From Blattamonas nauphoetae (lineage: Eukaryota > Preaxostyla > Oxymonadida), in contig JARBJD010000386.1 of assembly GCA_033064195.1 (NCBI GenBank), positions 1 to 64,000 of the forward strand: a stretch of 64,000 nt of DNA. Reading direction: 5' to 3'. Position 1 is the first letter of the stretch; the number at the start of each line of letters is the position of its first letter. The translations under genes were made by a program, and so were the position numbers. The notes beneath the pieces were generated by a model that saw only the letters and a program-made list of their open reading frames with translations, was not told the DNA's origin and made no database searches. Positions 32,849 to 43,892 of this stretch are shown here, piece after piece.

Positions 32849-35363
32849 TTGAGTCGGTCATGTTTGAAAGCTGTTCTTTCTAAACTCTCGACGTCGAACC
32901 TCTCCCTATCTTACTTTGGAATCTCACTACTATCACAAGATTGTTGGCCACTCTTGCTCCCATCTGACGTTGATCTGATTTCTACGTTTTGTCAAGCCCA
33001 TCCACACTGTTGTCTCGATCTCGGATGTGTCGTTCTGATTCCTTCCGATTTCCTGGAATTTCCTCACCCACTCCAAATATATCGAGCTCCTGCGAACAAT
33101 AACTCCTCACCTCGTCATGTTGAGACGAGACATGAGATGCAGCCTCCCACACAACTTCCATCCGAAACAACTCGCCCCTTAGAACGACCTATGACTTATC
33201 AAACACCAAAAATGATTTCACCCACAACTATCCCGGCAGTTCCTGTCTTTTCCTCGATTCTTCCTCCTCATTCTGCCGCAAAACCGAATCTCCAGCTACC
33301 CGTGAATCAAGCTCGTCCAATCTTCAATTCCATCCGATATCCTGACTTTTCTACACCGTCATTCAAATTTTTGAATGAAATACAAAGCCAGACCTCATCT
33401 CCTCTATTGATCCCACACTCCTCATCTAATCATCAACAATCCCAAACACCGACTGATCCTAAACAGAAAAACCGTTTTACTGGACTTCCTATCCCACGAG
33501 AAACTCTTTCATCATTCCTTTCAAGTGATTCAAGTGATGATTCATCTCAAAACATCATTGAACACGTAATTCAACCGAATCAGAAACAGCCTCGTCCCCC
33601 TCCCTCCCTGCCGATAAAAATCCCTTCTACTTCCTCTGATGACTACACTATCTCACAAATCTCCCCTAAATCCCCAATACACATCCTCAAAATCACCTCT
33701 CAAACGGCACATCAGATCAACCAGCACTCCACACTACGCCTCTCCCATCCGCTCACCGATTGACCGAATTCTTGACACCCTCAGAAAGAAACGACGAACG
33801 AACCCCGCCCTCGATTCTGTGCTGAAGAAGACAGAAAGGGAACAATCGTCTCGTTCCACATCAACTCCAACCAGACCCTCGCGTCTCTCGTTTGTGTTGG
33901 ACGATGAAAACGCAAACACTCCATTTGAGAAACGAAAGGAACGAAACAAAACGTCGAAAGGAGAAAATGAACAAAGTTGGAAGAACCGCGTCTGGAGACG
34001 ACCCGAAAGATGGACAGGCGGACAAGAATCGACGCTGAGCGAGCTGAACAACGAAGACTCCTCGCAGGACGAGTGTCTGTTCGAGCAGAACACAACATTC
34101 AACGACGACAGGCCTTCTGATGTCGCCATCACCGCAATCGGGCATCGATCTCATCCAGTCACTCTGCCATGCGGAACAAAGAACGAGGACGACATTACTG
34201 AAGAGGAGAACTGGACAGACCAGACAGATTCTGCTGGTTTTGATTCGTCGTCGTCCACTTTCGATTCCCTTCCTGTCCACTTCTCTCCACAGCACGAGCA
34301 TCAAACGAGATGGGAGAGAATTTCAGATGGAAAGCGAGAACACAACAAATCCATTCAGGCCAAGCACGATGAGAAGGAAAGAGACACCTCTGACGATGAC
34401 GACGACCCGGAAATCGACGCTCTGCTCGACACTGTCATCACCAAACTGAAGACAACACTCGCACAGACCGTCTCGTCGGTGGTTCAGCGACAGCAGAACC
34501 ATCCTCCGTTCCACACACACAACGAGCACCCGCAACCACATTTTGATGCACGCGAGACGATTTCAGAACAGCTTGCGCGTCTGTCTCTTCCATCGACACA
34601 CGTTTCGAGGCAGCTCAATCAACACCTCACACATCCACCTACTCAGAACATACTCCATCCGCACCAGACACCTCCCCAGCGAGACACATTTGGAGAACAG
34701 CACTTCCAGCCGATCGAAAAGAACGATGCTGCTGCCAGTTACGTCCCTGTTCAGCAACAAGACCAGTTTTCAGCGTTTTTCACCAACACACTGACTCTTT
34801 CGAACTGGCTGCACAAGACACGAGCTGGACGAAGCTACAACGAAAGGATGGTTGAGATGGAAGGGGCAGAAAGTGCTGAACGCGAAGAGAGGACGAAGAT
34901 GAACAAACACGAATCGCTCGACAGTCTGACCAGCGAAGAAGGCAGAACGACAATCCAAGTTGGCGAGACAGCCGAAGAGGAGCAAGACGAAGAGAGCGAG
35001 GTCAACAAAGAGAAACAGAGCGTTGTTGTCGCTTCTGAGTCGAAGAAAGCAGGTCGGGAGGAGAAGCGGACAGAGCGGGAATTGATGTCGCTCAACACAT
35101 TCGACACCTCACTCGATCTCAGCGAGACTGTAGCAGAATCTCGAACGGTGTCAGATGGGCCACGCGGAGAGAAGAAGGAGGAAGAAGATGAGGAAGACGG
35201 CGGAGACAAACACGCACCACACTCGAGCGAGGCAGACAGCAGCGATGGAACTGAATCGGACTCGGAATATTCGTCGTTGGGACAGCGAATACCCTGCTCT
35301 TTTCATCTCTCTCGTTCGCAGAATCCCTCCAAATCACATCATGCTCCTTCTCCTCCTCGATGA
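32849..35363 (+). CDS. Long disordered Ser/Thr/Glu-rich protein with one frame change
   Basis: Frame 1 (32849-33763, 304 residues) is followed by frame 2 (33639-35363, 574 residues). In both, the make-up is that of an intrinsically disordered regulatory protein: many Ser-Pro and Thr-Pro sites, acidic patches ('SSDSSDDSSQ', 'KEEEDEEDGGDKH'), a basic patch 'DTLRKKRRTNP' and possible coiled coil near the end. No enzyme domain is seen. The switch from frame 1 to frame 2 lies between about 33600 and 33740, where no GT dinucleotide is available for an intron. A real frameshift or a base-call error is therefore the likely cause. The beginning of frame 1, rich in Cys, Leu and Ser, may be intron or flank rather than protein. 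Confidence 0.5.
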
Positions 35364-35630
35364 ATGACTCGATCCTTCTGGTTAAACTCAGATCTGACGC
35401 AATCTTCGTTCTTTTCGTTTCGAGAGCACAATCTTCTCTCCGAAAACTTCACCATCGATTGGTTTTCTCTCGATAGTTTTTCATAAACTCAAATCAATGG
35501 CACAATTGACGAAATGAGCTGATATTTCCTGATCTCGTTGGCAGTGCCGTAAAAGGGATCTACAGAACAAGCGAACACCTTTCATGATCTATTGAGGGTC
35601 GAAGACATTTAATTCACATTTTCCGGTCGT
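35364..35630. other. Intergenic gap
   Basis: Short A/T-rich spacer between the disordered protein gene and the 3' end of the minus-strand membrane protein gene. Nothing else is seen. Confidence 0.4.
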
Positions 35631-36693
35631 TTAAAGGTGGATTGGACTACAACAAGGGGAGAGAACGATCAGACACAATTTCAATGTAGTGAGGAGAATT
35701 TGTGATGATACAGCCCGTGAAAACCTTCCCCGTAGCTTCTGCTTCATTTTCACGGAAATGGCAACCATCCCCCAATTGGAGGACAGAATTGGACTGAGCA
35801 CAGATTGAACGAGCACGATCGTAATGTATCCGGGAATCTGCCGTACTTTCACTTCATTGCTAACCAACTTGATCATTTGTTGGTCATTCCATATGAACGA
35901 ATCATCCCAAGGTACGCTGAGTTGGATCCCGATGAAGATCGAGATGGTTGCGCAGGACATGTTGATCTAGACAGGTGTCTGAGTGGTTGTATCGTATCGA
36001 CCTGTGAGCTGTAATGCGAAGAACAAGAACGCACTGCAAATGATGCCATCGAGAGCAAGAAAATTGGTTGATCTTTCCGTTGGGGAGAAGAAGACAAGAA
36101 GCGATGAGAGGAAAGTGTAGATGAAGCGATTCCAGAGGAAGGGAAGTGCTGATGGTAGTTCTTTGTGGAGATTGACTGAAACACAGTTGACGATGAAGAT
36201 GGTGAGGATGGCCAATGGGAGGATTCTCAGAACAGGCTGAAGCGTGACCCATGTGCTATCCGCCGAAGTAACTCACACGAACATCGCCTTGGGAAGCTGA
36301 CCGATGTGCTATGCCTGTTATGTTGAAAGTTGGTATGATATCCTTCATTCATCCTTCTGAAATGAAAACACAGAGGATGGAAACATCGTGGTAAATGATC
36401 GATTGGTAGAGCAATAATGAGGCAATGGAAAAAGATGGAGACTGATAGACCTGAGATGATAGAAAAGGTTGACGATTGGCACAGGCAGTAAAGGTACGTT
36501 CGATGACGGTGGTTGAGCACTGGGAAAAGTGTTGACTGGGAAAGAGGGATAGATGAAAGGAAAAATGAACAAATAGGAGAGAGAGAAAAAGAAAAAGGTG
36601 ACAAAAGGGCTGAGAAACCAACGGTCTGAGATTGTCATGAGATGACGAAATAGAGAGAACAAACTGTATCCAGGACACTGGTTCCGAATTCAT
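35631..36693 (-). CDS. Multi-pass membrane protein, in-frame TAG, exons uncertain
   Basis: Minus-strand frames from 36693, 36215 and 35960 encode several hydrophobic helices ('HLFLFLSLLFVHFSFHLSLF', 'LAILTIFIVNCVSVNL', 'FIYTFLSSLLVFFS', 'IICSAFLFFALQLTGRY', 'ISIFIGIQLSVP', 'YITIVLVQSVLSPIL'), which suggests a polytopic membrane protein. The pieces at 36215-35967 and 35960-35631 lie in the same frame with only a TAG and two further codons between them. This is either a true stop, a very small intron or decay. The join to the upstream piece near 36230-36350 needs an intron that I could not place. No family was recognised. Confidence 0.4.
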
Positions 36694-36905
36694 TCATGAC
36701 GAAACTGCATTTGACAGACAGCGAAATCGGAAAACGCTCTTTTCAGAAATTCTCTGACAGAAGATGATTATTATGGTTCGATCTATCGATCTTTTTGAGA
36801 AGAGCAATCATTAAGGTCAGAACGTCGAGAATCTCAGTTTGAAAATACGCATCATCTTCTTGGATGAAGGATTAATGGATTTTCGGAAATTCTTCTTTTT
36901 AGGTT
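36694..36905. other. Spacer
   Basis: A/T-rich spacer with no feature seen. Confidence 0.3.
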
Positions 36906-37313
36906 ATGAGCTATGATGTCAAAAATATTGTCCCAATTGGAAGCATTCGAGAGGTCTACCCTCAGCCCGACACCCTTCGCCACGCTATCAAACCTCCCCT
37001 GATGCATGCCAGATCAGTTCACGACAAGGCGTCTCCGCTCATCACACATCACAAATCTCTTCTCTGGCGCTCTGCTCCAACTTGCACTCCCTCTTCACTT
37101 CAACTCTTGTTCCATCAAGCCCGCTCAAGCAAACCATCTCTTATCACAGCGGAGATTCAAGAAATCAGCCATTCGAACGTTTGTAGGCTGGGACCTCACT
37201 TCACACGCCATGCAACTCCACAACTCAGTGCCCACTCAGATTGGACAAACCGCTCTGGACTGGCCTCCGCCTGGTGGCAGCAGCTAAACGCTGGATCACG
37301 GCCTTTGTTTTGA
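36906..37313 (+). other. Open frame of uncertain status
   Basis: A 135-residue frame overlaps a 93-residue frame in another phase. The second contains 'RRFKKSAIRTFVGWDLTSHA' and 'IGQTALDWPPPGG', which look more protein-like. Neither matches a family I know, and there is no support from neighbours. Confidence 0.2.
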
Positions 37314-37390
37314 CTATATTACTCCTTCGGCATACCTCACGGCGTGTTCCTTTCGCATTCTCTTTTTTCAGGTCCTTTAAAATCTCAAAT

Positions 37391-37459
37391 GAAGTGGAGC
37401 CCTGGTTTTGTGATGGGCTGAAGGGACTAGAAGCCCTTCTCAAAAACCAGCGCTCCACT
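37391..37459. repeat. Hairpin-forming dispersed repeat
   Basis: GAAGTGGAGCCCTGGTTTT at the left pairs imperfectly with AAAACCAGCGCTCCACTTC at the right, giving a hairpin of about 19 bp with a loop of about 30 bases. The first 50 bases recur inverted at 17695-17745. Confidence 0.65.
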
Positions 37460-37493
37460 TCATCACTTCATCTGCCACGCCGTCGCCCATCAC

Positions 37494-37594
37494 GTCGAGT
37501 AGTTGCCGTGCCCCGTTCGTCGAGTAGTTGTCATGTCCCAATTGTCAAGGAGTTTCCAAGTCCCATTAGTCAAGTAGCTGCCAGGTCCCGCATT
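37494..37594. repeat. Degenerate tandem repeat, 25-bp period
   Basis: Four units begin at 37494, 37519, 37544 and 37569 with the pattern GTCgAGTAGtTGcC-TGTCCC. They are imperfect, unlike the minisatellite at 22 kb. Confidence 0.7.
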
Positions 37595-37644
37595 CAGGGG
37601 GTTTCTTCTCTAAACGAGTTTCTTCCTCCTTGCTCCCTCATTTA

Positions 37645-38109
37645 CAGGGGGTTGCATGAAAACTTAGCATCGGGTTTCTGGGGCCATTAGGCATGTATTG
37701 AGTTTTAAACACCGTTTTTTGTAATTAAGTCAATGAAATGCACATAATTGGGAAAAGGTCAAAAAAGTGAAGTGTTAGAGTTTTTCGCCTTGATCGCTCC
37801 CGAAAGATGTTTTGATTGAGAATCCAGGCCTTCCTGTTCAGTTTTTTTGACTTCTTCAGATGTTTATCCGCATCTGGCAGCCTCTCGTCATGTTGATTCA
37901 ATCAAAAAAACTGAACAGGAAGGCCTGGATTCTCAATCAAAACATCTTTCGGGAGCGATCAAGGCGAAAAACTCTAACACTTCACTTTTTTGACCTTTTC
38001 CCAATTATGTGCATTTCATTGACTTAATTACAAAAAACGGTGTTTAAAACTCAATACATGCCTAATGGCCCCAGAAACCCGATGCTAAGTTTTCATGCAA
38101 CCCCCTGTA
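37645..38109. mobile_element. Foldback element, about 206-bp nearly perfect arms
   Basis: The element starts TACAGGGGGTTGCATG and ends CATGCAACCCCCTGTA, with TA at both edges. The arms (37645-37850 and 37902-38109) are almost identical inverted copies around a loop of about 50 bases. There is no coding capacity. The TA site and CAGGG start fit a mariner-type MITE. The high arm identity points to recent origin or arm conversion. Confidence 0.85.
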
Positions 38110-38358
38110 TTATCAAACTGTGTCTAACTCTCTCAATTATCATTGACAGAAAATTGAACCACATTGAGCATCAATTTGGAAAAATATTATAGTTTTACAA
38201 CTGAGGGACGTCGTCTTGTCGGGCAGTACACTGTCAGCATTCCGAAACTTTCAACTGTAACTCACTCATTCTGTCCACCAGATACGATACAGCCAGGTCA
38301 TCACCACGTGAAATGTCCAAAACAAGACTATTAATTCTTTTTCTTTCTGAGAAGAGGA

Positions 38359-41300
38359 TCAGTGAGGATGCTCCGATCGTGCAGGTTTTCTCAGCGTAGG
38401 GAGGTTTGCATCATCTACATCGTCCTCATTTTTCCTGGGTATTCCATAAGATGATGAGCACAGTTGTTTGACGAGTGGCTTTGGAGTATCTGGGTGAATA
38501 ACTGTTAATTCGGAATCATAGTCGTCGCTGTCATCATCAAGCTGCTCATCGGAGCCGGTAAGTGAATTTTGCGGGTCTGGGAACAGTGTATCCAAAGCGG
38601 GTAAATAAGGCAATTGTCCTCCGTTCGGACAACAAAGAAGACCTGTATAGTCTTTCCGAGAGAATCGGTTCCCTTTGAGACGTTCAAAGAGAAGAAGCTG
38701 CGTTTCAGTAATTCTGCTCCTGATTCTGTTCATTTCATCCTTGAGCAAAATCGGATCTAGACTTTTCAAAATCTTCTTGTCTCGAAAACTCTGAAACATG
38801 TCTGTAATGTTTTGACGAGTGGTAGAGATTTGCAAACCGCTGTCATTCCACACCAACATAGTATCAGAGCTTGAGAAGAGTGTGCGAAAAACTTGGGTGT
38901 ACAATGTTTTCTTTTCTTCTTCGGATAAAGTTGAGGATGCAATGAGTTTATTCAATTTAGTACTTTCATTTAAGGTCAGTGATGTTCCACCATTCACCAA
39001 AGTCAAGAGGCATGATGTGTCTTCTACTGAATGATTCGGAGCTTTGATTTTCGCTTTGAAGTCCTCTTGTTGGGCTTCTGAGAGAGCATGAAGTTTGGGA
39101 TTAATTCGGTCTCTGAGATCAGCCGACAGTCTTGGATAGCCACACACCAGAGCAATCATCGTTTCCTGAGCTGTTGAACGGTCTGAACGAAGTTTGATTT
39201 CGTTGACCAGGTCTTCTGTGTTGCCCAGTTCCGGTGCTGGGTTCGAAAACAACTTGCGCAAAAAAATGACGTCGCTCTGTTTGAGTGATCCTCCCTTTCT
39301 GATATTATCCAGTGTTTGTGTCCATGGAGCGGGATTATTCCAAGACATTTCATCCGAATAGTGATTCACAAGAGACAAGAGTTCTTCTCGGGACGTGTCA
39401 TTGGGGATTTTATCGACAACTAATTTGAGAGAGTCTTTGTCCGATTTGCTAATGGGTGCATGGACCATCATACCTGCGATCAAGACCCACCTTTCATGTT
39501 GTTGCAATGCTTTAGAGGGGAGACACTTTCCTAGAAGGCGTTGTGCTTTAACCCGAGCGTCTTTCATCACCCAAGGAATCAGGAGACTCTGGTTCCACTG
39601 AGCCAAAAGGGCATCATCTTCAACACATCTGATCTCAAAGGAGTCTTCTTCAAAATCAACAAACGCCCTGTCGTCTCCCTCGAGGCAATCCAAGAACGGT
39701 TTCAATCGTTTTTGTGCTGCCCAAAAGCCGTTGATGAGCCTCTGTTCCATTCCGTCAAGAACAGACTCTTTTTTGGGAATTCGTGACAGATCTTCGAGAT
39801 ACCCACAACAATTCTCCAAAATCTCAAAAATGTGATTTCGTGACCCATTCACAAGAGAGATCAACAACTGGAGATCATATTCGCTGATCTCTTGCTCTTT
39901 CAAGCACGGGATTCGAGTGTAGAGGAGAGCAAGATCAGCTGAGACGAGAGGATCCATCTTCCCCAGGCGTTTGAGGGAATCAATAGTTACAGTGGATGAA
40001 TCAGATTGACCCGAAGGCAAGAGCCAACTGCGCATGTAGGATTGTGAGAAGCAGGTCTGATTGACGTAGACAGGCAGCCTTCCAAAGCAGCTTATTGGAA
40101 CATGCATTGGACAGACTGGGATGCTCGCGTCCTTCCACTTTTGAAGATCCTTGAAGCCTTGATTGGGCATAACCTCTTTTCCTGGAACTATCTCTCTCGT
40201 CCCAGAAATACCAATTTTAAAGCCATTGAGCCACATATGGACCATGTTCAATGTGACATACAGATGGCTCGTTGGATCTGAATCATCCAGCTGAAGTGTT
40301 TGAGCTGGATCACCCAGATTATCATTGGTTGAGAGAAGGAACTGAAACTGTGGGAGCTTGATATTCGGGAGTTGGCTGGCTGTGTCTTTTGGAATCGGTG
40401 GTACAAGCAAAAAGAAGTTTGGCAGAGGCCGTGTGGGGTGGACTGTAAATACACTTGTCCTTGGGTTTTGCCAACGTTTCTCAACAACAGGAGGACGGTA
40501 CGACTCTATTGGTGTATTGAGACGGAGCATCGTTATGTCCATCATGTCGAACTTTCTGAGGCTTTGGCTGATGTTTGGAAGCCATCCCTGCTTCGGATAC
40601 TCCAGTGTAATTTCGAAAACTCGCTTTTGATTACAAGAAGGATCGTTGCCTCCGCCCGAAGTTGTGCTCCTCAGGTTGAAACCAAACTTGGTTTTGCTTT
40701 TGCCCAATGGAACCCCCACCACGGGCGCGGGATGATCAAACATTCCAACGCCAACGTTTGAAGAGGTGATGTTCCACACAGTGTATGCAGATGAGTTTTT
40801 GGCAACTTTTTCCATGATATATGGGCATTGATGATCGACAAACATCTCCTCCAAGATGAGGCCACAGTAATAGCATCGAAAATGATACGGATCGTCATTT
40901 GCAGGGAAAGGGTTAATACAGTTCACCATCAACCGTCCTGTGTACTCAATTTCCTTGAAGGCAACGACATCAGGATCATAACTCATTTCCCAAATATTGT
41001 CTGGATTCATGAAAAATGCTGTGGGAGCACCTTTTCCGTAGTTGAGCTTGCCTTTTAGTGGTTGTGTCACATAGAAGAGATGGGGATATATCTGGTTTTG
41101 CCTGAGATTGTAGACTTTACTGAGGAGACAGAGCCAAAGATACATCAGATTCGGGCCAGAATCGCACAGAGTATGCTCCTTGTCCAATGTTGATTGGATG
41201 AACATCACCGCCAATCTGTTGATTTCGAGCGGCAATTCGTTGCCGTTCTTATCCCATTCATCGATCACTTCGAAGAAGAGGAGAATCGAATCGAAGCCCA

Positions 41301-43568
41301 CGTTATTTGCACCCAACGGATTCAGATAGAATGTGAAACACTTAAGACATCGAGCGTCAGTATGTAGTGGCGTGCCTGGTGGTGGGATTTTTGTGGATGT
41401 TCTGGACCCGTCATCCCTCTTCACAAGTTCTCGTAAAGTAACAGTGGACTCCGTCATACAATTCACAAACAGATGCAAATATTCGTCTGAGACTTCACGA
41501 AGTTTGCGTTTAGGAATTGCTTTGATATCCGGGAGTTCGGTAGACCTCATGTTTGAAGGGCCTCGCAAGAAGACATATGCTTCTCCGAGAGTTGGTGGGA
41601 GCTTGATTGTTACATTTGTGTTTGCATCTTCTGATGGATTCAGAATTGATTTTCCGGAAAGCCCGTATTTTGGCTGGTGGATGATAAACCCCTGCACGAT
41701 CGCATCCGAAACGAATGTGTGGAAAGCTGCTCCCTTCTCTTGAGAATGTTCGGGATGGTCCTTTATTGTTCGGAGAAATTCGACATAGTTTTCTTTTTCG
41801 CGCAGTCCGAATACACGCAAGATATAGCGCTTCGCCAAATCCGTTGCATATTTCGTGTGCCAGTTCGTGCAGTCGAACTGTGGACATGAGAAGTGAATCA
41901 GTTTGTGTGAGACGTCCACATTAAAGAGTTCGCCTGGACCTTTTGGAATCATCGTTTTCGGGTTTTCTGAGACGCATGTAAATGCTTCGGAGCTGAAATG
42001 TGAATCCAACACAAAGCGTGGGATGAACGAGAAGAGTTCAACTCCACGTTGAACGTCTTCTCTGTCATTGAGGCTGAGCGCTGAAGAAGCCCGGATTGTA
42101 TTGAGGAAGGCGGCTTCCTCCTGAGGAGTGTACTTCGGAACGACGTACTCGATGATAATGCGACGTCGACTTTGTTCCTGACTGTCGAATGTCCTCCATC
42201 TCGAACCCTTGGGTGAGCTAAAGAGAACATGGAAATCGTTTGGGTCCAGATCATAATTATCAGCAATTTGTAGGCTGAAAAAATGAGGAGAAACGGCACA
42301 AACTCATCAATGACATGCCACTTGGTGTTCTTGAGGCGGTTCCAAATCGAGCAATAGTTGACAGTTGATTGAGGGGCGATTTTTGATCCTTTCTTGATGA
42401 TTGATCCAGCTTCGATGATGATATCTTCAGGGATCGGCTCTGTGTTGTTAAGAGGTAATTCAATGATCTCCTTGAGGGTCACACATGAACCTTCTTCGAA
42501 GATGGTACCGGCTTCGACAATCTGATCAAAATCTGTGACTTCATTATCCATAACGAGTCTTGTCGATTCTGGTGAATCAGTACTGTCCAGGCAAAGAAGA
42601 GAAGCATCGCCCAGTGTTGATCCTTTCATCAAAGTCATTCTGTTTCTGACTTTGTAAAACCCATTCGCAATTATCAGGTTAGCCTGGTATAATATTGAGC
42701 CTTCCGCTATCACTGATCCGCGCTTGAGTTCTGATGTTTGCGTGATAATCCTGTCCCTGTTGAGTGATCGTGGCTCCGTCAATTGTCGGGTTCCCATCAT
42801 AAGACGGACGAAATAGGGGAAGTACTCCACACTTGGCACAGAGATTCGTCCCAGAGACGAATTTGGAGGGCGTTTTGCTGGGTCAGGGTCCACTTGATAT
42901 GCAGCTGGATAGTACTGTATTTCGGTCTTTTTGTCATTGGACCGTTCATGTGGATTGAAGTAACGGACTTCATACGTGTAGAGATACGAAGGCGTATCAA
43001 ACTCGATCGGAATTCCATCCACATTTGTTTTGATTTTCACTGTTCCCGTATTCGTCTTGCTTATCTGTGTAAACACAAACGCACCTTCTCCTCTCTTTTC
43101 TGTCGTGACATTCTGAAATAGCTGATGGAACAATGCAAAGTGACATACACTCACGCCAGAACTCATCAACAGTGTGATGAATGGATATCTGCTTGCTGAT
43201 TTCCCCATTCCAGGTGTTCCCGTAATAACATTGAGTAAGAAGGGGGACCTCAACTGAAGTACAGAAGCGGATGTTGATTTTGGTTCTTTCGCGAAAAGCT
43301 GCGTGTTGACAATGATGTGACCGAAGAGAGAGTATGTTGACGACCGGAACAAGTACGTGTCAAGTGGTTGCATTTCATTATGTTCATTTGCAATCGTTGG
43401 AAATGACTGGTAGAAGAAACGTGTGAGATCTGAAAGTGCTTCATTTGTAAGGTCAGTTTCGAGATTAAGAAAGTCTTCGCGTTTTAGGACCCCAACACAA
43501 GAATCAACGATAAGTTGAAGTTTCTGGATGAGGGACATATTGTTTCGGGTGGGGTCCACACGGTTCAT
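38359..43568 (-). CDS. Large P-loop NTPase like RHS/Crinkler proteins
   Basis: Exon 1 (43568-42304) and exon 2 (42274-38359), joined across a 29-nt intron (GTTTGTGCC...TTTCAG), give 1726 residues in one frame. A Walker A motif 'VITGTPGMGKSAS' lies near residue 112 and a Walker B 'WHVIDDL' near 420. The splice itself completes the DD pair. After it comes 'DPNDFHVLFSSPKGSRW', the layout of the NTPase domain in trypanosome retrotransposon-hot-spot proteins and Crinkler effectors. Between Walker A and B sits an unusual insert of about 250 residues with repeated 'GS-I/V' turns ('KRGSVIAEGSILYQANL', 'EAGSIIKKGSKIAP'). The long C-terminal part has a C2HC zinc-knuckle-like motif 'CYYCGLILEEMFVDHQC' near 890 and an acidic tail. 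Known relatives act in host-cell or nuclear settings. The role here is unknown. The neighbour, on the same strand, is the importin-alpha-like gene. Confidence 0.65.
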
Positions 43569-43892
43569 CGGTTCTTGTGACTGCAGAGGTGTGCTGGCTG
43601 AACTGTGTGGAATAGAGCAGAAGGGTATTTAACTCTTAGATCAAGATGTCGCAAATCATGGTCAGATCCATTTCTTATCTCCTTTCAAGGCTCGCGTCAT
43701 GAATTCTCAACTTGAATTCCAAAAACAGACCACTGTATTTCCCATAGTTTGACAATAAATCTCATCCCCACAAACAGGCCGTTCTTTAAGAATGAACGAT
43801 GTCGGCAATTCTGCTGTCTCAATGTTCGAGTGGAGGTACATTTCAGAAATGCCCCGTTCAATTTCAGTGGATATGTTGACCTTGTTCTGACA
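43569..43892. other. Intergenic gap
   Basis: About 320 bases between the stop of the importin-alpha-like gene and the start of the P-loop gene, both on the minus strand. It would hold the 3' end of the first gene and the promoter of the second. No conserved motif was noticed. Confidence 0.4.

Noticed and set aside
34835-35209. Minus-strand Ser-rich frames opposite the disordered protein gene
   Set aside because: They are the antisense of acidic coding DNA with strong codon bias and have no own features.
41949-43568. Two separate genes at 38.4-42.0 and 41.9-43.6 kb
   Set aside because: A 29-nt GT-AG intron joins them in frame and creates a Walker B motif at the join, so one gene is the better reading.
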